DNA of 64,000 nt from Haloarcula sp. CBA1129 (GTDB lineage Archaea > Halobacteriota > Halobacteria > Halobacteriales > Haloarculaceae): assembly GCF_008729015.1 (NCBI RefSeq), contig NZ_RKSM01000001.1, positions 2,418,001 to 2,482,000 on the forward strand. The letters run 5' to 3'. Below the pieces are notes generated by a model. That model worked only from the letters and a program-made list of their open reading frames with translations. It searched no databases and had not been told where the DNA came from. Below are positions 1 through 9,650 of this stretch, one piece after another (position 1 is the stretch's first letter; each line of letters opens with the position of its first letter). Made by a program: the position numbers and the translations under genes.

Positions 1-1247
1 GCCTCCATCCGGGCGAAGCGCATCCCGATACAGTGGCGCGGACCGCCGCCAAAGGGATAGTAGGCGTAGTCCGGGAGCGACGCTTCGAGGTCGTCGTTCC
101 ACCGCTCGGGGCGGAACGCGTCGGGTGCGTCATACCACCGTTCGTCCCTGTGGACGAGCCACTGCGGGAGGGTGAGCTGTGCGTCGGGAGAAATATCGTA
201 CCCGCCGAGCGTCACCGGCTCCGTCGGCTGTCGAAACACCGTGAATGCGGGCGGGTACAGCCGCAGGACCTCGTTCAGCACGCGGTCCAGATACGGCAGC
301 TCGAACAGGTCCTCGGGCGTCGGCCGGCTGTTTTCCAGCGTCGCATCGAGTTCCTCGTGCAGGCGCTGCTGTCGCTCCGGGTTGTTCGCCAGCAGGAACA
401 AGGCGTAGGTCAGCGTCAGTGCCGTCGTGTCGTGGCCGGCAACGAGAAAGGTAAGGAGCTGGTGGCCCAGTCGCTCGCGATCCATCGTCTCGTCGTCGAG
501 CGACAGCAGCAGGGAGAGCACGTCGTCACGCTCCTCGCGGGCGCTCGGGTCCTCGCGTTCGCGAGCGGCGATAACATCGTCGAGCGTCGACTGGAACTCA
601 GCCAGCGAATTAGTGACAGCGCGATTCGTTCCTGTCGGCACCCACAGCGGGAGGTACGCGGACAGCGACCGCGGGTCAAGGCGTTTTCGCAGCGCGTCAA
701 GGAGCGGTTCCAGCGCGTCAGCGGTCGTCTCAATGTCGACATCCAGCAGCGTCTTCCCGAGAATGTTCAGCGTCAGCGACTGCATATGTGGGAGTACGTC
801 GATGCGCTGCCCGTCGGCCCAGCCCGTCGCCGTTCGGTCGGCGAACTCGGTCATCGTGTCGCCGTAGGTGGCGATTCGCTCGCGGTAGAACGCCGGCTGG
901 AGCGCCGTCCGCTGTCGCTGCCACTCCTCGCCCTCCAGCAAGAATAGCCCCTCGCCGATGAACTGCCCGAGCGTGTCCTGAAGGAGCTGCCCCTTCTCGT
1001 AGGCGTCGGCGTCTGTTACCAGCACCTGCTCGACAAGGTCGGGGTGGCAGACGAAACAGCCCGTCGTCCCGGCGACGCTGTACCCCACCACGTCGGCCTC
1101 GTGAGCGCCGGCGCGGTCGTAGAACCCGAGCGGATCACGCAGCATCGCGGCGGTGTTGTCGACGAACGGGACGCGACCAAGACGGGGCGGCCGGTCGCCC
1201 GGCGTAACCGGTTCCGGGGCGTCGGTAATCGCCTGCTGGGAATCCAT
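1..1247 (-). CDS. Cytochrome P450, C-terminus cut by window edge
   Basis: Reading leftwards from an ATG at 1247, this frame stays open to base 1, so about 415 residues are visible and the last 30 or so are missing. It is a heme-thiolate monooxygenase. The I-helix motif AGHDTT lies near residue 270, an ExxR motif (EVLR) follows, and the heme loop FGGGPRHCIG ends with the axial Cys at residue 406. There is no membrane anchor, so it is probably a soluble type that takes electrons from a ferredoxin. The substrate cannot be told from sequence. It diverges from the thioredoxin-like gene at 1329. Confidence 0.93.
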   Translation of the reverse strand, partial: MDSQQAITDAPEPVTPGDRPPRLGRVPFVDNTAAMLRDPLGFYDRAGAHEADVVGYSVAGTTGCFVCHPDLVEQVLVTDADAYEKGQLLQDTLGQFIGEGLFLLEGEEWQRQRTALQPAFYRERIATYGDTMTEFADRTATGWADGQRIDVLPHMQSLTLNILGKTLLDVDIETTADALEPLLDALRKRLDPRSLSAYLPLWVPTGTNRAVTNSLAEFQSTLDDVIAAREREDPSAREERDDVLSLLLSLDDETMDRERLGHQLLTFLVAGHDTTALTLTYALFLLANNPERQQRLHEELDATLENSRPTPEDLFELPYLDRVLNEVLRLYPPAFTVFRQPTEPVTLGGYDISPDAQLTLPQWLVHRDERWYDAPDAFRPERWNDDLEASLPDYAYYPFGGGPRHCIGMRFARME

Positions 1248-1328
1248 CGCCGATGCTTAGGCCGCCCTGCCAATCGGTCTTTCGCCGGGAGTGAGAGGGC
1301 CTTTGTACGCCCACCGCCCAGACCCGGT

Positions 1329-2942
1329 ATGGACGAATACGCACGCGACACGAAGGTCGAGTGGCGCGAATGGGGGACAGCCCCATTCGAGGAGGCCGCC
1401 GAGTCGGGGAAGCCGGTACTGCTGGCGCTGACGGTCCCGTGGAGCGACGAGTGCCGGGCGATGGACCGTGGCACGTACGGCGAGCCGCGCATCGCGGCCA
1501 ACATCAACGACGGGTTCGTCCCGGTCCGCGTCGACGCCGACCGGAACCCACGCGTCCGGGAGCGGTACACGATGGGCGGGTTCCCGTCTACGGTGTTTCT
1601 CACTCCGGATGGCGAGGTTATCACCGGGGCGACGTTCCTCGGGCCGGACGGGTTCCGCGGCATTCTAGACTCCGTTCGAGAGTCATGGGACGCACAGGGC
1701 GCGGCGGCGGGCTCGGTCCCCCGACAGCTACAGGACGAATCGCCGCCGGCCGGCGAGCTCCAACCGCGCATCGAGGAGCACATGGTCGAGCAGTTGCTGG
1801 GTGCGTTCGACGACGAGTTCGGCGGCTGGGGAACCGACGTGAAGTTCCCGCTCCCACGAACGGTCGAGTTCGCCCTCGTCCGTGCGCGGGATCAGGCGAC
1901 CCGGACGCTCGAAGCGATCCGCACGCACCTGCTCGACACCTACGACGGCGGCTTCTTCCGGTACTCCACGGAGCGCAACTGGGGGAACCCCCGGCGCGAG
2001 AAACTGCTCGACGAGAACGCCGCTCTGGTCCGGGCGTTCGCGCACGGCTACCGGTACACCGGGACCGAGGCGTACCGGGACGCCGCCCAGCGGACCGTCG
2101 ACTACCTCACGACGACGCTGTGGTCCGGTGATGCGTTCGCGGCGAGTCAGGCCGGGTCGGACGAGTACTACCGACTGGAGCCAAGCGAGCGCGAAGACAC
2201 GATACCGCCGAACGTCGACGAGACGGTGTTTGCCGACCGCAACGGGCTCGCCATCGACGCCTTGCTGTGGGTCGCGGCCTACACTGACGACGAGCGCGCC
2301 CAGCAGTACGCCAGTCGTGCCAGAGACGCTGTCTGTGACACACTCGTCGACGGCGGCGAGGTTGCCCACTACGACGGCGCGGACAGCGACACTGGCCTGT
2401 TGCTGGACCAAGCCCAGCTGTTGCAGGGCTTGACCACGAGCTGGCAGGTCCTCGGGGAGCCGGGGCCAGCCAGAGCTGTCGCCGACTGGACCATCGAAAA
2501 TCGCCAGCAGAACGACAGCGCGTTCCGCGACGGTCCAGCCAGCGGAGCAGGGCTCTGTAACCGCTCGCTCCATCCGCTCGATGCGACAGTGGAACTGGCC
2601 GACGCCTTCGTCGACCTCGCAGCGCTCACCGGTGAGGACCGGTACCGCAACGCAGCGCTGACAGCCGTCGAGTCCTTCGCCGGCGCAGCCGAGCGTATGG
2701 GCGTCGAAGTGGCCGGCTACGCCGGCGTCGCGGCCCGGCTCCAGCAGCCCCAGACGCTCACCGTCGGCACCGAAGCGGGAACGGACCTCCACCGTGCGGC
2801 GCTCCGGCTGGCCGACCACGAAACCACCGTTGTGCCGGAGCCTGCCGGCGACGGCACCGCGCGGCTCCTCGACGGCGACGCCATCGTCGCCGAGGGGACG
2901 ACGCCAGCCGAACTCGAATCGTCGCTCACTGGCGAACGCTGA
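1329..2942 (+). CDS. DUF255 / YyaL-type thioredoxin-domain protein, single-Cys variant
   Basis: The 537-residue protein starts with a thioredoxin-like DUF255 domain (about residues 5-110) followed by a helical, alpha/alpha-barrel-like region with blocks such as DTYDGGFFRYS and DENAALVRAF. This is the layout of the YyaL/SSP411 family, shortened from the usual 650-700 residues. Family members carry a CHWCH motif; here the equivalent stretch is WSDECRAMD, so only the second Cys is kept. ATG 1329 was chosen because it begins the conserved domain; the open frame further upstream overlaps the divergent P450. Function is unknown. A CXXC-type redox activity looks unlikely. Confidence 0.85.
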   Translation: MDEYARDTKVEWREWGTAPFEEAAESGKPVLLALTVPWSDECRAMDRGTYGEPRIAANINDGFVPVRVDADRNPRVRERYTMGGFPSTVFLTPDGEVITGATFLGPDGFRGILDSVRESWDAQGAAAGSVPRQLQDESPPAGELQPRIEEHMVEQLLGAFDDEFGGWGTDVKFPLPRTVEFALVRARDQATRTLEAIRTHLLDTYDGGFFRYSTERNWGNPRREKLLDENAALVRAFAHGYRYTGTEAYRDAAQRTVDYLTTTLWSGDAFAASQAGSDEYYRLEPSEREDTIPPNVDETVFADRNGLAIDALLWVAAYTDDERAQQYASRARDAVCDTLVDGGEVAHYDGADSDTGLLLDQAQLLQGLTTSWQVLGEPGPARAVADWTIENRQQNDSAFRDGPASGAGLCNRSLHPLDATVELADAFVDLAALTGEDRYRNAALTAVESFAGAAERMGVEVAGYAGVAARLQQPQTLTVGTEAGTDLHRAALRLADHETTVVPEPAGDGTARLLDGDAIVAEGTTPAELESSLTGER

Positions 2943-3001
2943 CACGAACAACGGTAGCAAACGTGGACAAACGGTAAACCCCCGACAAGTTTTTGCACAC
3001 G

Positions 3002-3019
3002 TACCCTGATGTATGGGTA
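3002..3019. promoter_or_regulatory. Candidate operator at the TrmB-type gene start
   Basis: TACCC (3002-3006) and GGGTA (3015-3019) form a perfect 5-bp inverted repeat with an 8-nt spacer, overlapping the start region of the regulator. The TrmB site known from Halobacterium has the related form TACT-N7/8-GAGTA, so autoregulation is plausible but inferred. Confidence 0.4.
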
Positions 3020-3825
3020 TGTCCAGTCTCAGAGATCTCGGACTCTCCGAGTATGAAGCAAGAGCATACCGGTCGCTACTTGAAACGGGACCGACAACGG
3101 CTAAGGAACTGTCGCGGGCCAGCGACGTCCCGATGGGCCGCATCTACGACGTGCTCAACAGCCTCGAAACATACAATCTCGTCCGCAGCCAGACCGCCAG
3201 TCGGCCCAAGAAATACGTCGCGGTCGAGCCGGACACGGCCCTTGACCGCCTGCTCGAGGACAAGAAGCGCGAACTTCAGGAGAAGGTCGGCCAGTACGAG
3301 GAAATCGTTGCTGATCTCTCGTCACAGTTGGAGTCGGCAGAACCAGTCGAAGAGCCGTTCTGGACTGCTGCCGTCGGTCCCAATAACTCGCTTGATCTGT
3401 TGCTTGAACGGCTGGCCGCTGCCGACGACGAGATCATCATGGTCGGCTCGGCACCCGCCCGGCAGGTGGACATCCTCTCCGGCACCGAGCGGATCGTCGA
3501 TGAACTCGAAGCGGCGTTAGAACGGGGCGTTGAGGTGTCCCTGCTCGTCCGACCGGACCTGTTCGAGAGCCTTCCCGAGGAAGCCAACCGAGAGTACTAC
3601 GAGCGCCTTTTCCACTACGACAACTACAGCGCCCGTGCCAGTCCGAACATCAGGACCACGTTCGAGCTGCTCGACGGCGTCGAAGTCTGTATCGAGGTCC
3701 CACACCCCCTCGGCCGCGAGGAGACCTTCGGCGTCATCGACATGAAAGACTCGGATTTCACTGCTGATATCAGAAAAGCCTTCGAGGAACACTGGGCCGA
3801 AGCGACGCCGGTCGGACCGCCGTAG
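3013..3825 (+). CDS. TrmB-family transcriptional regulator
   Basis: This 270-residue protein has an N-terminal winged helix (about residues 5-75, with YRSLLETGPTTAKELS and a recognition region around GRIYDVLNSLE), a short coiled coil (80-105, EDKKRELQEKVGQYEEIV), and a C-terminal TrmB effector domain. TrmB proteins bind sugars or related metabolites and control carbon metabolism. A second in-frame ATG at 3019 could be the true start, because an inverted repeat TACCC-N8-GGGTA spans 3002-3019 and looks like a self-operator. No transporter lies next to it, so its targets are probably elsewhere. Confidence 0.9.
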   Translation: MGMSSLRDLGLSEYEARAYRSLLETGPTTAKELSRASDVPMGRIYDVLNSLETYNLVRSQTASRPKKYVAVEPDTALDRLLEDKKRELQEKVGQYEEIVADLSSQLESAEPVEEPFWTAAVGPNNSLDLLLERLAAADDEIIMVGSAPARQVDILSGTERIVDELEAALERGVEVSLLVRPDLFESLPEEANREYYERLFHYDNYSARASPNIRTTFELLDGVEVCIEVPHPLGREETFGVIDMKDSDFTADIRKAFEEHWAEATPVGPP

Positions 3826-3937
3826 CTGGGCGGTGTCGCTCAGTCACTCGGTTTCGTCTCAAAAACGACCGTATCTCACAACTTGCGACGTTCCCCGCTC
3901 GACAGTCCGAAGGCTTCGCTCAGCCCCGCTATCCGCT

Positions 3938-4864
3938 CTATTCGCTAACTTCCTGTCGTAGATCGCTCAGCTGTGCCACCCGCTCCGCGTGGGCGTTGTG
4001 CTGGTGGATGGACTCGTCGTTGGACTGTTTCATCGTCACAACAGCGTCGTCCGGCAGGTCCGGGAACGTCTCGACGACACCTTCGGCGAGCGCGCGGACG
4101 CAGTCCTCGACGAACTTGGCGTCCTTGTGGGCCTCGTAGGTCATGTGGTCCTCGTCAGGCCGCTTCGCGAGGTTGTAGATGCGAGCGCTCATCGAGTCGC
4201 GGGCGACTTCGATGAGTTCGTTCAGGTCGACCTCGGGCGCACCGTCGCTCTGGACAGTGAGCGTGGCGTGGCCCCGCTGTGAGTGGCCGGCCTGCGGATT
4301 GGTTTCGAGGAACTCTTCGATGACGTCGTCGTCGACATCTAGCTGCTGGAGCGTCTCGCGGGCGCGGGCGGCTGACATCCCCTGTGAACACGGACAGACA
4401 GTCATCCCGGTGACACGAGCGCCGATTTCCTCGCTCGTCCCGTCTTCAGTCGCCGTCGCCGAGGCGATGATGTCAGCGGTCGACTGTGTCGCCATTTCGG
4501 AGGCCGGCGTGGACTCGTGGGTGACGTACTCCGCTTCCATCCGGACTTCCGCTTTCGTCGTGTAATCGTGCTTCTCAAGCAGAAGTTCGGCAGCGTCGCC
4601 ACAGACATCCTCAACCCGATAAGCTTCCTCGGATACGGCGGTTTCCAGCGTCTCGTCGATAACCTCCATATTGCGGGACATATCGGCCCCCTTTCGCCAA
4701 GACGGCAGGTCCACGAACACTTCGAACTCCGCCATGAGTACGATGGGGTCGCGGTCACGACGCCCCAGTTTGACGAGTTTCTCGACGCCCGTCACACCGA
4801 CGCGATTGAGACCGACCGTTACGTCCGGACTCGACGCCTGCACGTCCGGGAGTTGCTGACTCAT
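3938..4864 (-). CDS. mptA: GTP cyclohydrolase MptA (FolE2/type IV family)
   Basis: The 308-residue protein belongs to the FolE2/MptA T-fold family, with the metal-binding segment [14 protein letters not shown] and the conserved [10 protein letters not shown] stretch. MptA converts GTP to 7,8-dihydroneopterin 2',3'-cyclic phosphate, the first pterin step; in haloarchaea it feeds folate-type coenzymes and is thought also to feed the 7-deazaguanine (archaeosine) branch. That fits the archaeosine genes near 41-49 kb. It is convergent with the TrmB-type gene and starts at ATG 4864. Confidence 0.93.
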   Translation of the reverse strand: MSQQLPDVQASSPDVTVGLNRVGVTGVEKLVKLGRRDRDPIVLMAEFEVFVDLPSWRKGADMSRNMEVIDETLETAVSEEAYRVEDVCGDAAELLLEKHDYTTKAEVRMEAEYVTHESTPASEMATQSTADIIASATATEDGTSEEIGARVTGMTVCPCSQGMSAARARETLQQLDVDDDVIEEFLETNPQAGHSQRGHATLTVQSDGAPEVDLNELIEVARDSMSARIYNLAKRPDEDHMTYEAHKDAKFVEDCVRALAEGVVETFPDLPDDAVVTMKQSNDESIHQHNAHAERVAQLSDLRQEVSE

Positions 4865-4961
4865 TGCCCTCTCTATGGAAGAGAATCGGTTAGTGTTTTC
4901 GAAAGGGTGGGCGGGTCGCCGTGAGCATCGCCACCCCAGAAACTATCCGCTCCAAACCCGA

Positions 4962-5561
4962 TCAAAGCTGTGTGCTGTCCGGCATTGATTCGTCCGTCTC
5001 AAAGCCCCGAAACAGTAACTCGAAATCCGTGGCGTCGAACGAATCCGTGATGTCGTCAAGCTCCGCACGTACCTCTGTGAGTTCGGCCTTCAGTTCAGTG
5101 AACTCCTCGCTCTCATCGAGGACGGCCTGTGACTTCGACGATTCCAGTGCAGCGTATTTCGCCGTGAGCGAGTAGCACTCACGCAGACGTTCCTCGTAAT
5201 CGGCGTACAGGAGCAACTGTTCGATTGTCTGGAAGAGGTCCTCCTTCGACACCGGTTTGAGGACGTAATCATCGAAGGGCATCTCGATGATGTCGAAGTC
5301 GGGGTCAACTGCGGTCACCATCGCCACGCGCGTGTCGTAGCGCTTCTCACGGATTGCCGACAGCACCTCGTCGCCGGAGAGGTCCGGCATCCGCCGGTCT
5401 AACAGGACAACGTCGACCGTGGAAGCAAGCTTCGAAAGGGCGGCCTCACCGCTGTATGCCGTCTCGACTGTGTACCGGTCCTGTAACTGTTCCGCGTACA
5501 CGTCGGCTACCGCTGGTTCGTCGTCAACGACAAGGATTGTCGCTTGCCGACCCTTTGTCAT
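4962..5561 (-). CDS. HalX-domain response regulator
   Basis: This 199-residue protein has a CheY-like receiver with acidic pair D13/D14, phosphoacceptor D55 (VVLLDRRMP), T83 and K102. A helical HalX domain follows (about 120-190, starting LLYADYEERLRECYSL), a haloarchaeal output module of unknown mechanism. It has no DNA-binding domain and no histidine kinase beside it, so its partner kinase is encoded elsewhere. The receiver looks fully functional. Confidence 0.92.
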   Translation of the reverse strand: MTKGRQATILVVDDEPAVADVYAEQLQDRYTVETAYSGEAALSKLASTVDVVLLDRRMPDLSGDEVLSAIREKRYDTRVAMVTAVDPDFDIIEMPFDDYVLKPVSKEDLFQTIEQLLLYADYEERLRECYSLTAKYAALESSKSQAVLDESEEFTELKAELTEVRAELDDITDSFDATDFELLFRGFETDESMPDSTQL

Positions 5562-5636
5562 TACCTAGCACATTTACAACAGAATTTCAAAAGGGTTCCG
5601 GCTATCCCACTCCCACTCTGTCTTCTCGCCCGGACG

Positions 5637-6731
5637 CTACTGGCCGACGATGTCGTCGTACCGTGCGCCGGTCTGTTTGAGCGTCGCCGTCGAGTAGAGT
5701 CGATCGTGGTCGTAGGGGAGGTGTTCGGTCGCGAGTTCGTCTATCTTCTGATCGACCACGGTTGCTTCGCGACCGTGAATCATGGTAAAGAGGTTGTACT
5801 GCCAGTCCTGCTCCGGGCGGCGCGGCCGGTGGTAGCAGAGCGTGACATAGGGGAGTTCGCCGACTGCCTGTCCACGTTCGTCGAGGGCATCGTCCGGCAC
5901 ATCCCAGACGACCATACAGTTGTTGTCGAATCCGGTAACGATGTGGTTGACGACACAGCCGATGCGCTTGATACAGCCGGTTCGCTGGAGTCGCTTGATC
6001 GCCGAGAGGACGTCGGAAACGTCGGCATCGACAGCGTCCGCCACGTCGCGATAGGGCGTTGCGACGAGTGGAAACCCAGTCTGAATTTCGAGCAGCAATC
6101 GCCGGTCCAGTTCCGAGAGATCGACGGCGGCGTCCTCGCTTATCCGCGTTGCGCTGGCGTCAGTCGTCTCTAGACTCTCGCTGACTCGCGACTGCGCCGC
6201 TCGTTCGTCCGGAGACGCGTCCGCCAGTCGCGTCTCCCGGGCGAACCGGTCACCGTTGACGACCGGGAACTCCAAATCGATGTAGTAGTCGGTCAACATC
6301 GGCAAAACGAGCACCGAGCAGCCGGTTCGGTCCTCGATCTCGGCCAGAATCTCGTCGCGTCGCTGTCGGGATCCCGCGGTGACGACAAACCACATATTCC
6401 ACTCGTGGTCGCGAGCGTAGTTGTGGTTCACCTGCCGGTACTCGTTGATGGTCTCGGCGATCTTGTCAAACCGGTCCTCTGGGGCACTGACAGCAGCCAG
6501 CGTCGAGGAGCCGATTACCGGTGGGTTGAGGACCGGGCCGAACCGACGGAAGATGCCGTCGTTACGGAGTGTTTTGACCCGGTCGAGGGCTGTCTCTGCC
6601 GAGACCCCCAACGTGTCACCGACAGCCTCGAACGGGCGTTCCTGAATCGGGAAGTCGCTCTGGAACTCGTCGATGAGCGCAGCGTCTGTCTCGTCGATCT
6701 GCTCACGCCACTCGCCCGACTGGAGACTCAT
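5637..6731 (-). CDS. Siroheme decarboxylase, fused AhbA-AhbB / NirDL-like
   Basis: The 364-residue protein consists of two Lrp/AsnC-like halves in tandem (about residues 10-165 and 195-360). Each has a helix-turn-helix-like segment followed by a ferredoxin-like domain. Conserved stretches are NYARDHEWNMWFVV in the first half and YHRPRRPEQDWQYNLF in the second, typical of siroheme decarboxylase subunits of the alternative heme pathway, which remove two acetate carboxyls from siroheme to give 12,18-didecarboxysiroheme. In many organisms AhbA and AhbB are separate; here both halves are one chain. It diverges from the gene at 6841. Confidence 0.88.
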   Translation of the reverse strand: MSLQSGEWREQIDETDAALIDEFQSDFPIQERPFEAVGDTLGVSAETALDRVKTLRNDGIFRRFGPVLNPPVIGSSTLAAVSAPEDRFDKIAETINEYRQVNHNYARDHEWNMWFVVTAGSRQRRDEILAEIEDRTGCSVLVLPMLTDYYIDLEFPVVNGDRFARETRLADASPDERAAQSRVSESLETTDASATRISEDAAVDLSELDRRLLLEIQTGFPLVATPYRDVADAVDADVSDVLSAIKRLQRTGCIKRIGCVVNHIVTGFDNNCMVVWDVPDDALDERGQAVGELPYVTLCYHRPRRPEQDWQYNLFTMIHGREATVVDQKIDELATEHLPYDHDRLYSTATLKQTGARYDDIVGQ

Positions 6732-6840
6732 TGGTTCTGGTTAGGAGTGTAGTCGTGTATCCCTTTCGGGACCCCAGCCGGTTCCCGGAAATTGAGAACG
6801 AAACGCAGGGGCTTTTGAACTCTGGCCCGAACACGTTTCC

Positions 6841-7926
6841 ATGGCGCAAGCGACCCGGGAGTACGGCGAATGGCCGCTCAAACGACTCATGACGGAGGTC
6901 GTCGGTTCCGGTCACAAATCGGCCGACGACATGTCCCGCACACAGGCCCGGGAGGCGTTCCGACGCATCCTCGGCGACGAACCCGACCACACGACGCTTG
7001 GCGCGTTCTGGCTCGCCAACCGCTGGAAACGTAACACCCCCGAAGAACTGGGTGCGTACGTCGACGTGATGTCCGAGGAATCCGTCGAGACAGCCACTCC
7101 AGAAGCTGACCCGGTCGACTGCGGGGCCAATTACGACGGCAAGGGACGGTCCGCGATTCTCGGCGTCGCCGCGGGTGTCGTCGCCGCCGCCGCTGGCACG
7201 CCCGTTGTCGTCCACTCCGGCGACCGCGTCCCGACACAGAAGCAGGACGCTTACAAGCATGTGCTGGACGAACTGGGCGTCCGAACCGAAATCGAGCCCA
7301 GCGAAAGCGCCGACATGGTCGACGAAGTCGGCTTTGGCTTCTACTACCAGCCGGCGTTCAACCCCGGCATCGACGCCCTGTTCGAGCGCCGCGACAACAT
7401 GGGCGTCCGGACGTTCGTCAACACTGTTGAAACGCTCGCGAACCCAGCCAACGCAAACGTGCATCTCGGCAGCTTCTATCACTTGGCTTTCGCGAAGAAG
7501 ATGGTCCGAACGCTTGCCCGGTCCGAGACCAGCAGCGTCGAGCGTGCCCTGTTCTTCCAAGGAATGGAGGGCTACGACGATGTCCGCCCCGGCGAGACTA
7601 TCGTCGCCGAATGGCCTGTCGCCGGCGACGAATCCGACGACGAGGACATCGCGGACTTCGAAATCCGGACCGGCGAGTACGGCATGGACATCGAGAGCGA
7701 GGACCTGCAGGTCGACGACGTAGCCGAGGAGTCGGCGGCGATAACCGAGGCTGTGCTGACGGGTGAACGCGAGGACGGCTTCGCCGACGCTGTCGCGCTC
7801 AACGCCGCGCTCCGCATCTACGCCCGCGAAGACGCTGATAGTATTCAGGACGGGCTTGCGCAGGCCCGTGAGGCGATTGCCGACGGCAGCGCTGCCGATA
7901 GACTCGACGACCTCCGGGCCTTCTAA
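6841..7926 (+). CDS. Anthranilate phosphoribosyltransferase-like protein (TrpD2/YbiB type)
   Basis: The 361-residue protein has the two-domain fold of nucleoside phosphorylase/TrpD enzymes: a helical N-terminal domain (about 10-75) and a glycosyltransferase-family-3 domain. The usual TrpD glycine loop (GTGGD) is replaced by CGANYDGKGRS, while VVHSGDRVPT and the region around HLGSFYHLAFAKKM remain recognisable. This points to the TrpD2 side branch rather than tryptophan synthesis, and no other trp gene is nearby. The true substrate is unknown; in E. coli the YbiB relative binds nucleic acid. Confidence 0.75.
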   Translation: MAQATREYGEWPLKRLMTEVVGSGHKSADDMSRTQAREAFRRILGDEPDHTTLGAFWLANRWKRNTPEELGAYVDVMSEESVETATPEADPVDCGANYDGKGRSAILGVAAGVVAAAAGTPVVVHSGDRVPTQKQDAYKHVLDELGVRTEIEPSESADMVDEVGFGFYYQPAFNPGIDALFERRDNMGVRTFVNTVETLANPANANVHLGSFYHLAFAKKMVRTLARSETSSVERALFFQGMEGYDDVRPGETIVAEWPVAGDESDDEDIADFEIRTGEYGMDIESEDLQVDDVAEESAAITEAVLTGEREDGFADAVALNAALRIYAREDADSIQDGLAQAREAIADGSAADRLDDLRAF

Positions 7927-7984
7927 TCGGGCGACGGGAGTGCGGAGCGGAACCCACTTTTACCGAGCGAGCGAAGTGGTTCTG

Positions 7985-8917
7985 ATGGGACAACACGCCA
8001 GCGCTCGTGACAGCACTGCGTGGACAGTACCCGCATCGGAGACGCCCGGCGTCCACGAACTGATCGACACCAACGGCATCAGGCTCCACACCGTGACTGC
8101 CGGGCCATCCGACGGCGACCTCGTCGTCCTGCTACACGGTTTCCCCGAGTTCTGGTACGCTTGGAAACACCAGCTCCCGAGACTCGCCGACGCCGGCTAC
8201 CGCGTGGTCGCGCCCGACCTCCGGGGGTACAACCACTCCGACAAGCCCGACGGCGTCGCCGCGTACCACATCGACGAACTGGTCGCCGACGTGGCAGGCC
8301 TCGTTTCGGCGCTCGACCGCGAACAGGCCCATGTTGTTGGCCACGACTGGGGCGGCGTCATCGCTTGGCAGACCGCCATCGACCGTCCCGACGTCGTTGA
8401 CCAGCTAGCGGTCCTGAACGCGCCCCACCCGTCGGCGTACGAACGAGAGCTCCGCCGCTCGTTCGACCAGCTTATGCGGTCCTGGTACGTGCTGTACTTC
8501 CAGCTCCCGGCCCTCCCAGAAATCGGCCTCCGCTGGAACGACTTTGCCCTAGTTGAGCGGATGCTAACGAAGGGACCGACCCGTCCCGATGCATTCACCG
8601 AGACTGACGTGGAGCGGTACAAGCGGGCGCTCGGGCAACCGGGCGCGCTCACGGCCGTAGTCAACTACTACCGGGCGCTCGCTCGGCGGAATGCGAAACT
8701 GACGCTCACACAGGGCGGCGTCGGTAGCCGTCCGGTGACGGCGTCGACGCTCCTCATCTGGGGTGTCCAAGACGACGCGCTCTCGCTCGCCCTGACGCAG
8801 GATCTCGACGAGTGGGTTCCGGACTGTCGGGTCGAGCGGCTCCCGGCGGCGAGCCACTGGGTCCAGTTCGACGCCCCCGAGCAAGTGGCTGACCTGCTAC
8901 TGTCACATCTGTCGTAG
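7985..8917 (+). CDS. Alpha/beta hydrolase, epoxide hydrolase/haloalkane dehalogenase-like
   Basis: The 310-residue protein is an alpha/beta hydrolase with an oxyanion stretch [10 protein letters not shown], nucleophile elbow GHDWGG (Asp nucleophile), a late acidic residue in WGVQDD, and catalytic His in AASHWVQFD. An Asp nucleophile plus HGFPE favours an epoxide hydrolase or haloalkane dehalogenase over an esterase. ATG 7985 lies at the start of the homologous region; an upstream reading frame would run into the preceding gene. There is no signal peptide, so it is cytoplasmic. Natural substrate unknown. Confidence 0.85.
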   Translation: MGQHASARDSTAWTVPASETPGVHELIDTNGIRLHTVTAGPSDGDLVVLLHGFPEFWYAWKHQLPRLADAGYRVVAPDLRGYNHSDKPDGVAAYHIDELVADVAGLVSALDREQAHVVGHDWGGVIAWQTAIDRPDVVDQLAVLNAPHPSAYERELRRSFDQLMRSWYVLYFQLPALPEIGLRWNDFALVERMLTKGPTRPDAFTETDVERYKRALGQPGALTAVVNYYRALARRNAKLTLTQGGVGSRPVTASTLLIWGVQDDALSLALTQDLDEWVPDCRVERLPAASHWVQFDAPEQVADLLLSHLS

Positions 8918-9083
8918 CCTGCACTGGCGAACAGCCGACACTCCCGCTCGCGTGGCGATGTGTCGGACTCCCGCGTCCCGCCACGCGATAGGTGGTCAGA
9001 GCATGGCGGCGGTGGCCCCGTTCCAGTACTTGAACCCTCGGTCAGTGGGCAGGCTTTTCTGCCGGGCTTCCTTCCGACCGAGT

Positions 9084-9632
9084 ATGAGCGACCTGACCGC
9101 GACCCTCCACACGACAGAGGGCGAGATCGAAGTCGAACTGTACGACGAGCGCGTTCCGACCACCGTCGAAAACTTCGTCGGACTGGCCGAAGGCGCTGAC
9201 GACTACGACGGAACCGAAGTCGGTCCGGGAACCGGCGCGTGGGAAGACCCCGACTCCAGCGAGAAGCGCATCGACCCGTTGTACACCGACATCGACATCC
9301 ACCGCATCATCGAGGACTTCATGATTCAGATGGGTGACCCGACCGGCACCGGCCGCGGCGGCCCCGGCTACTCCTTCGACGACGAGTTCCACGACGAACT
9401 CAGCCACGACGGCCCGGGCGTCCTCAGCATGGCCAACAGCGGCCCGAACACCAACGGCTCGCAGTTCTTCATCACGCTCGACGCCCAGCCTCACCTCGAC
9501 GGCAAGCACGCCGTCTTCGGGAAGGTCATCGACGGAATGGAGGTCGTCGAGTCCATCGGCAGCGTCGACACCGACCGCAACGACGCGCCGACTGAGGAGA
9601 TGCTGCTCGAATCCGTCGAGATTCACCGATAA
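9084..9632 (+). CDS. Cyclophilin-type peptidyl-prolyl cis-trans isomerase
   Basis: This 182-residue cyclophilin speeds proline isomerisation during protein folding. The domain fills almost the whole protein: [45 protein letters not shown] and [11 protein letters not shown] are the standard motifs, and the catalytic Arg position (usually in FHRV/IQGG) is represented by the [11 protein letters not shown] stretch. It has an acidic inserted loop (about 34-60), common in haloarchaeal copies. No signal peptide is seen. ATG 9084 is the first Met in homologous sequence. Confidence 0.93.
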   Translation: MSDLTATLHTTEGEIEVELYDERVPTTVENFVGLAEGADDYDGTEVGPGTGAWEDPDSSEKRIDPLYTDIDIHRIIEDFMIQMGDPTGTGRGGPGYSFDDEFHDELSHDGPGVLSMANSGPNTNGSQFFITLDAQPHLDGKHAVFGKVIDGMEVVESIGSVDTDRNDAPTEEMLLESVEIHR

Positions 9633-9650
9633 CTGGCCGTCGAACCCGAA

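Noticed and set aside
33-947. Plus-strand frame of 304 codons at the window start
   Set aside because: It is the complement of the P450 gene, whose minus-strand frame carries the heme and I-helix motifs.
1728-3143. Minus-strand open frame of 471 codons
   Set aside because: It is opposite the DUF255 gene and the TrmB-type start. Composition is shadow-like and no motif is found.
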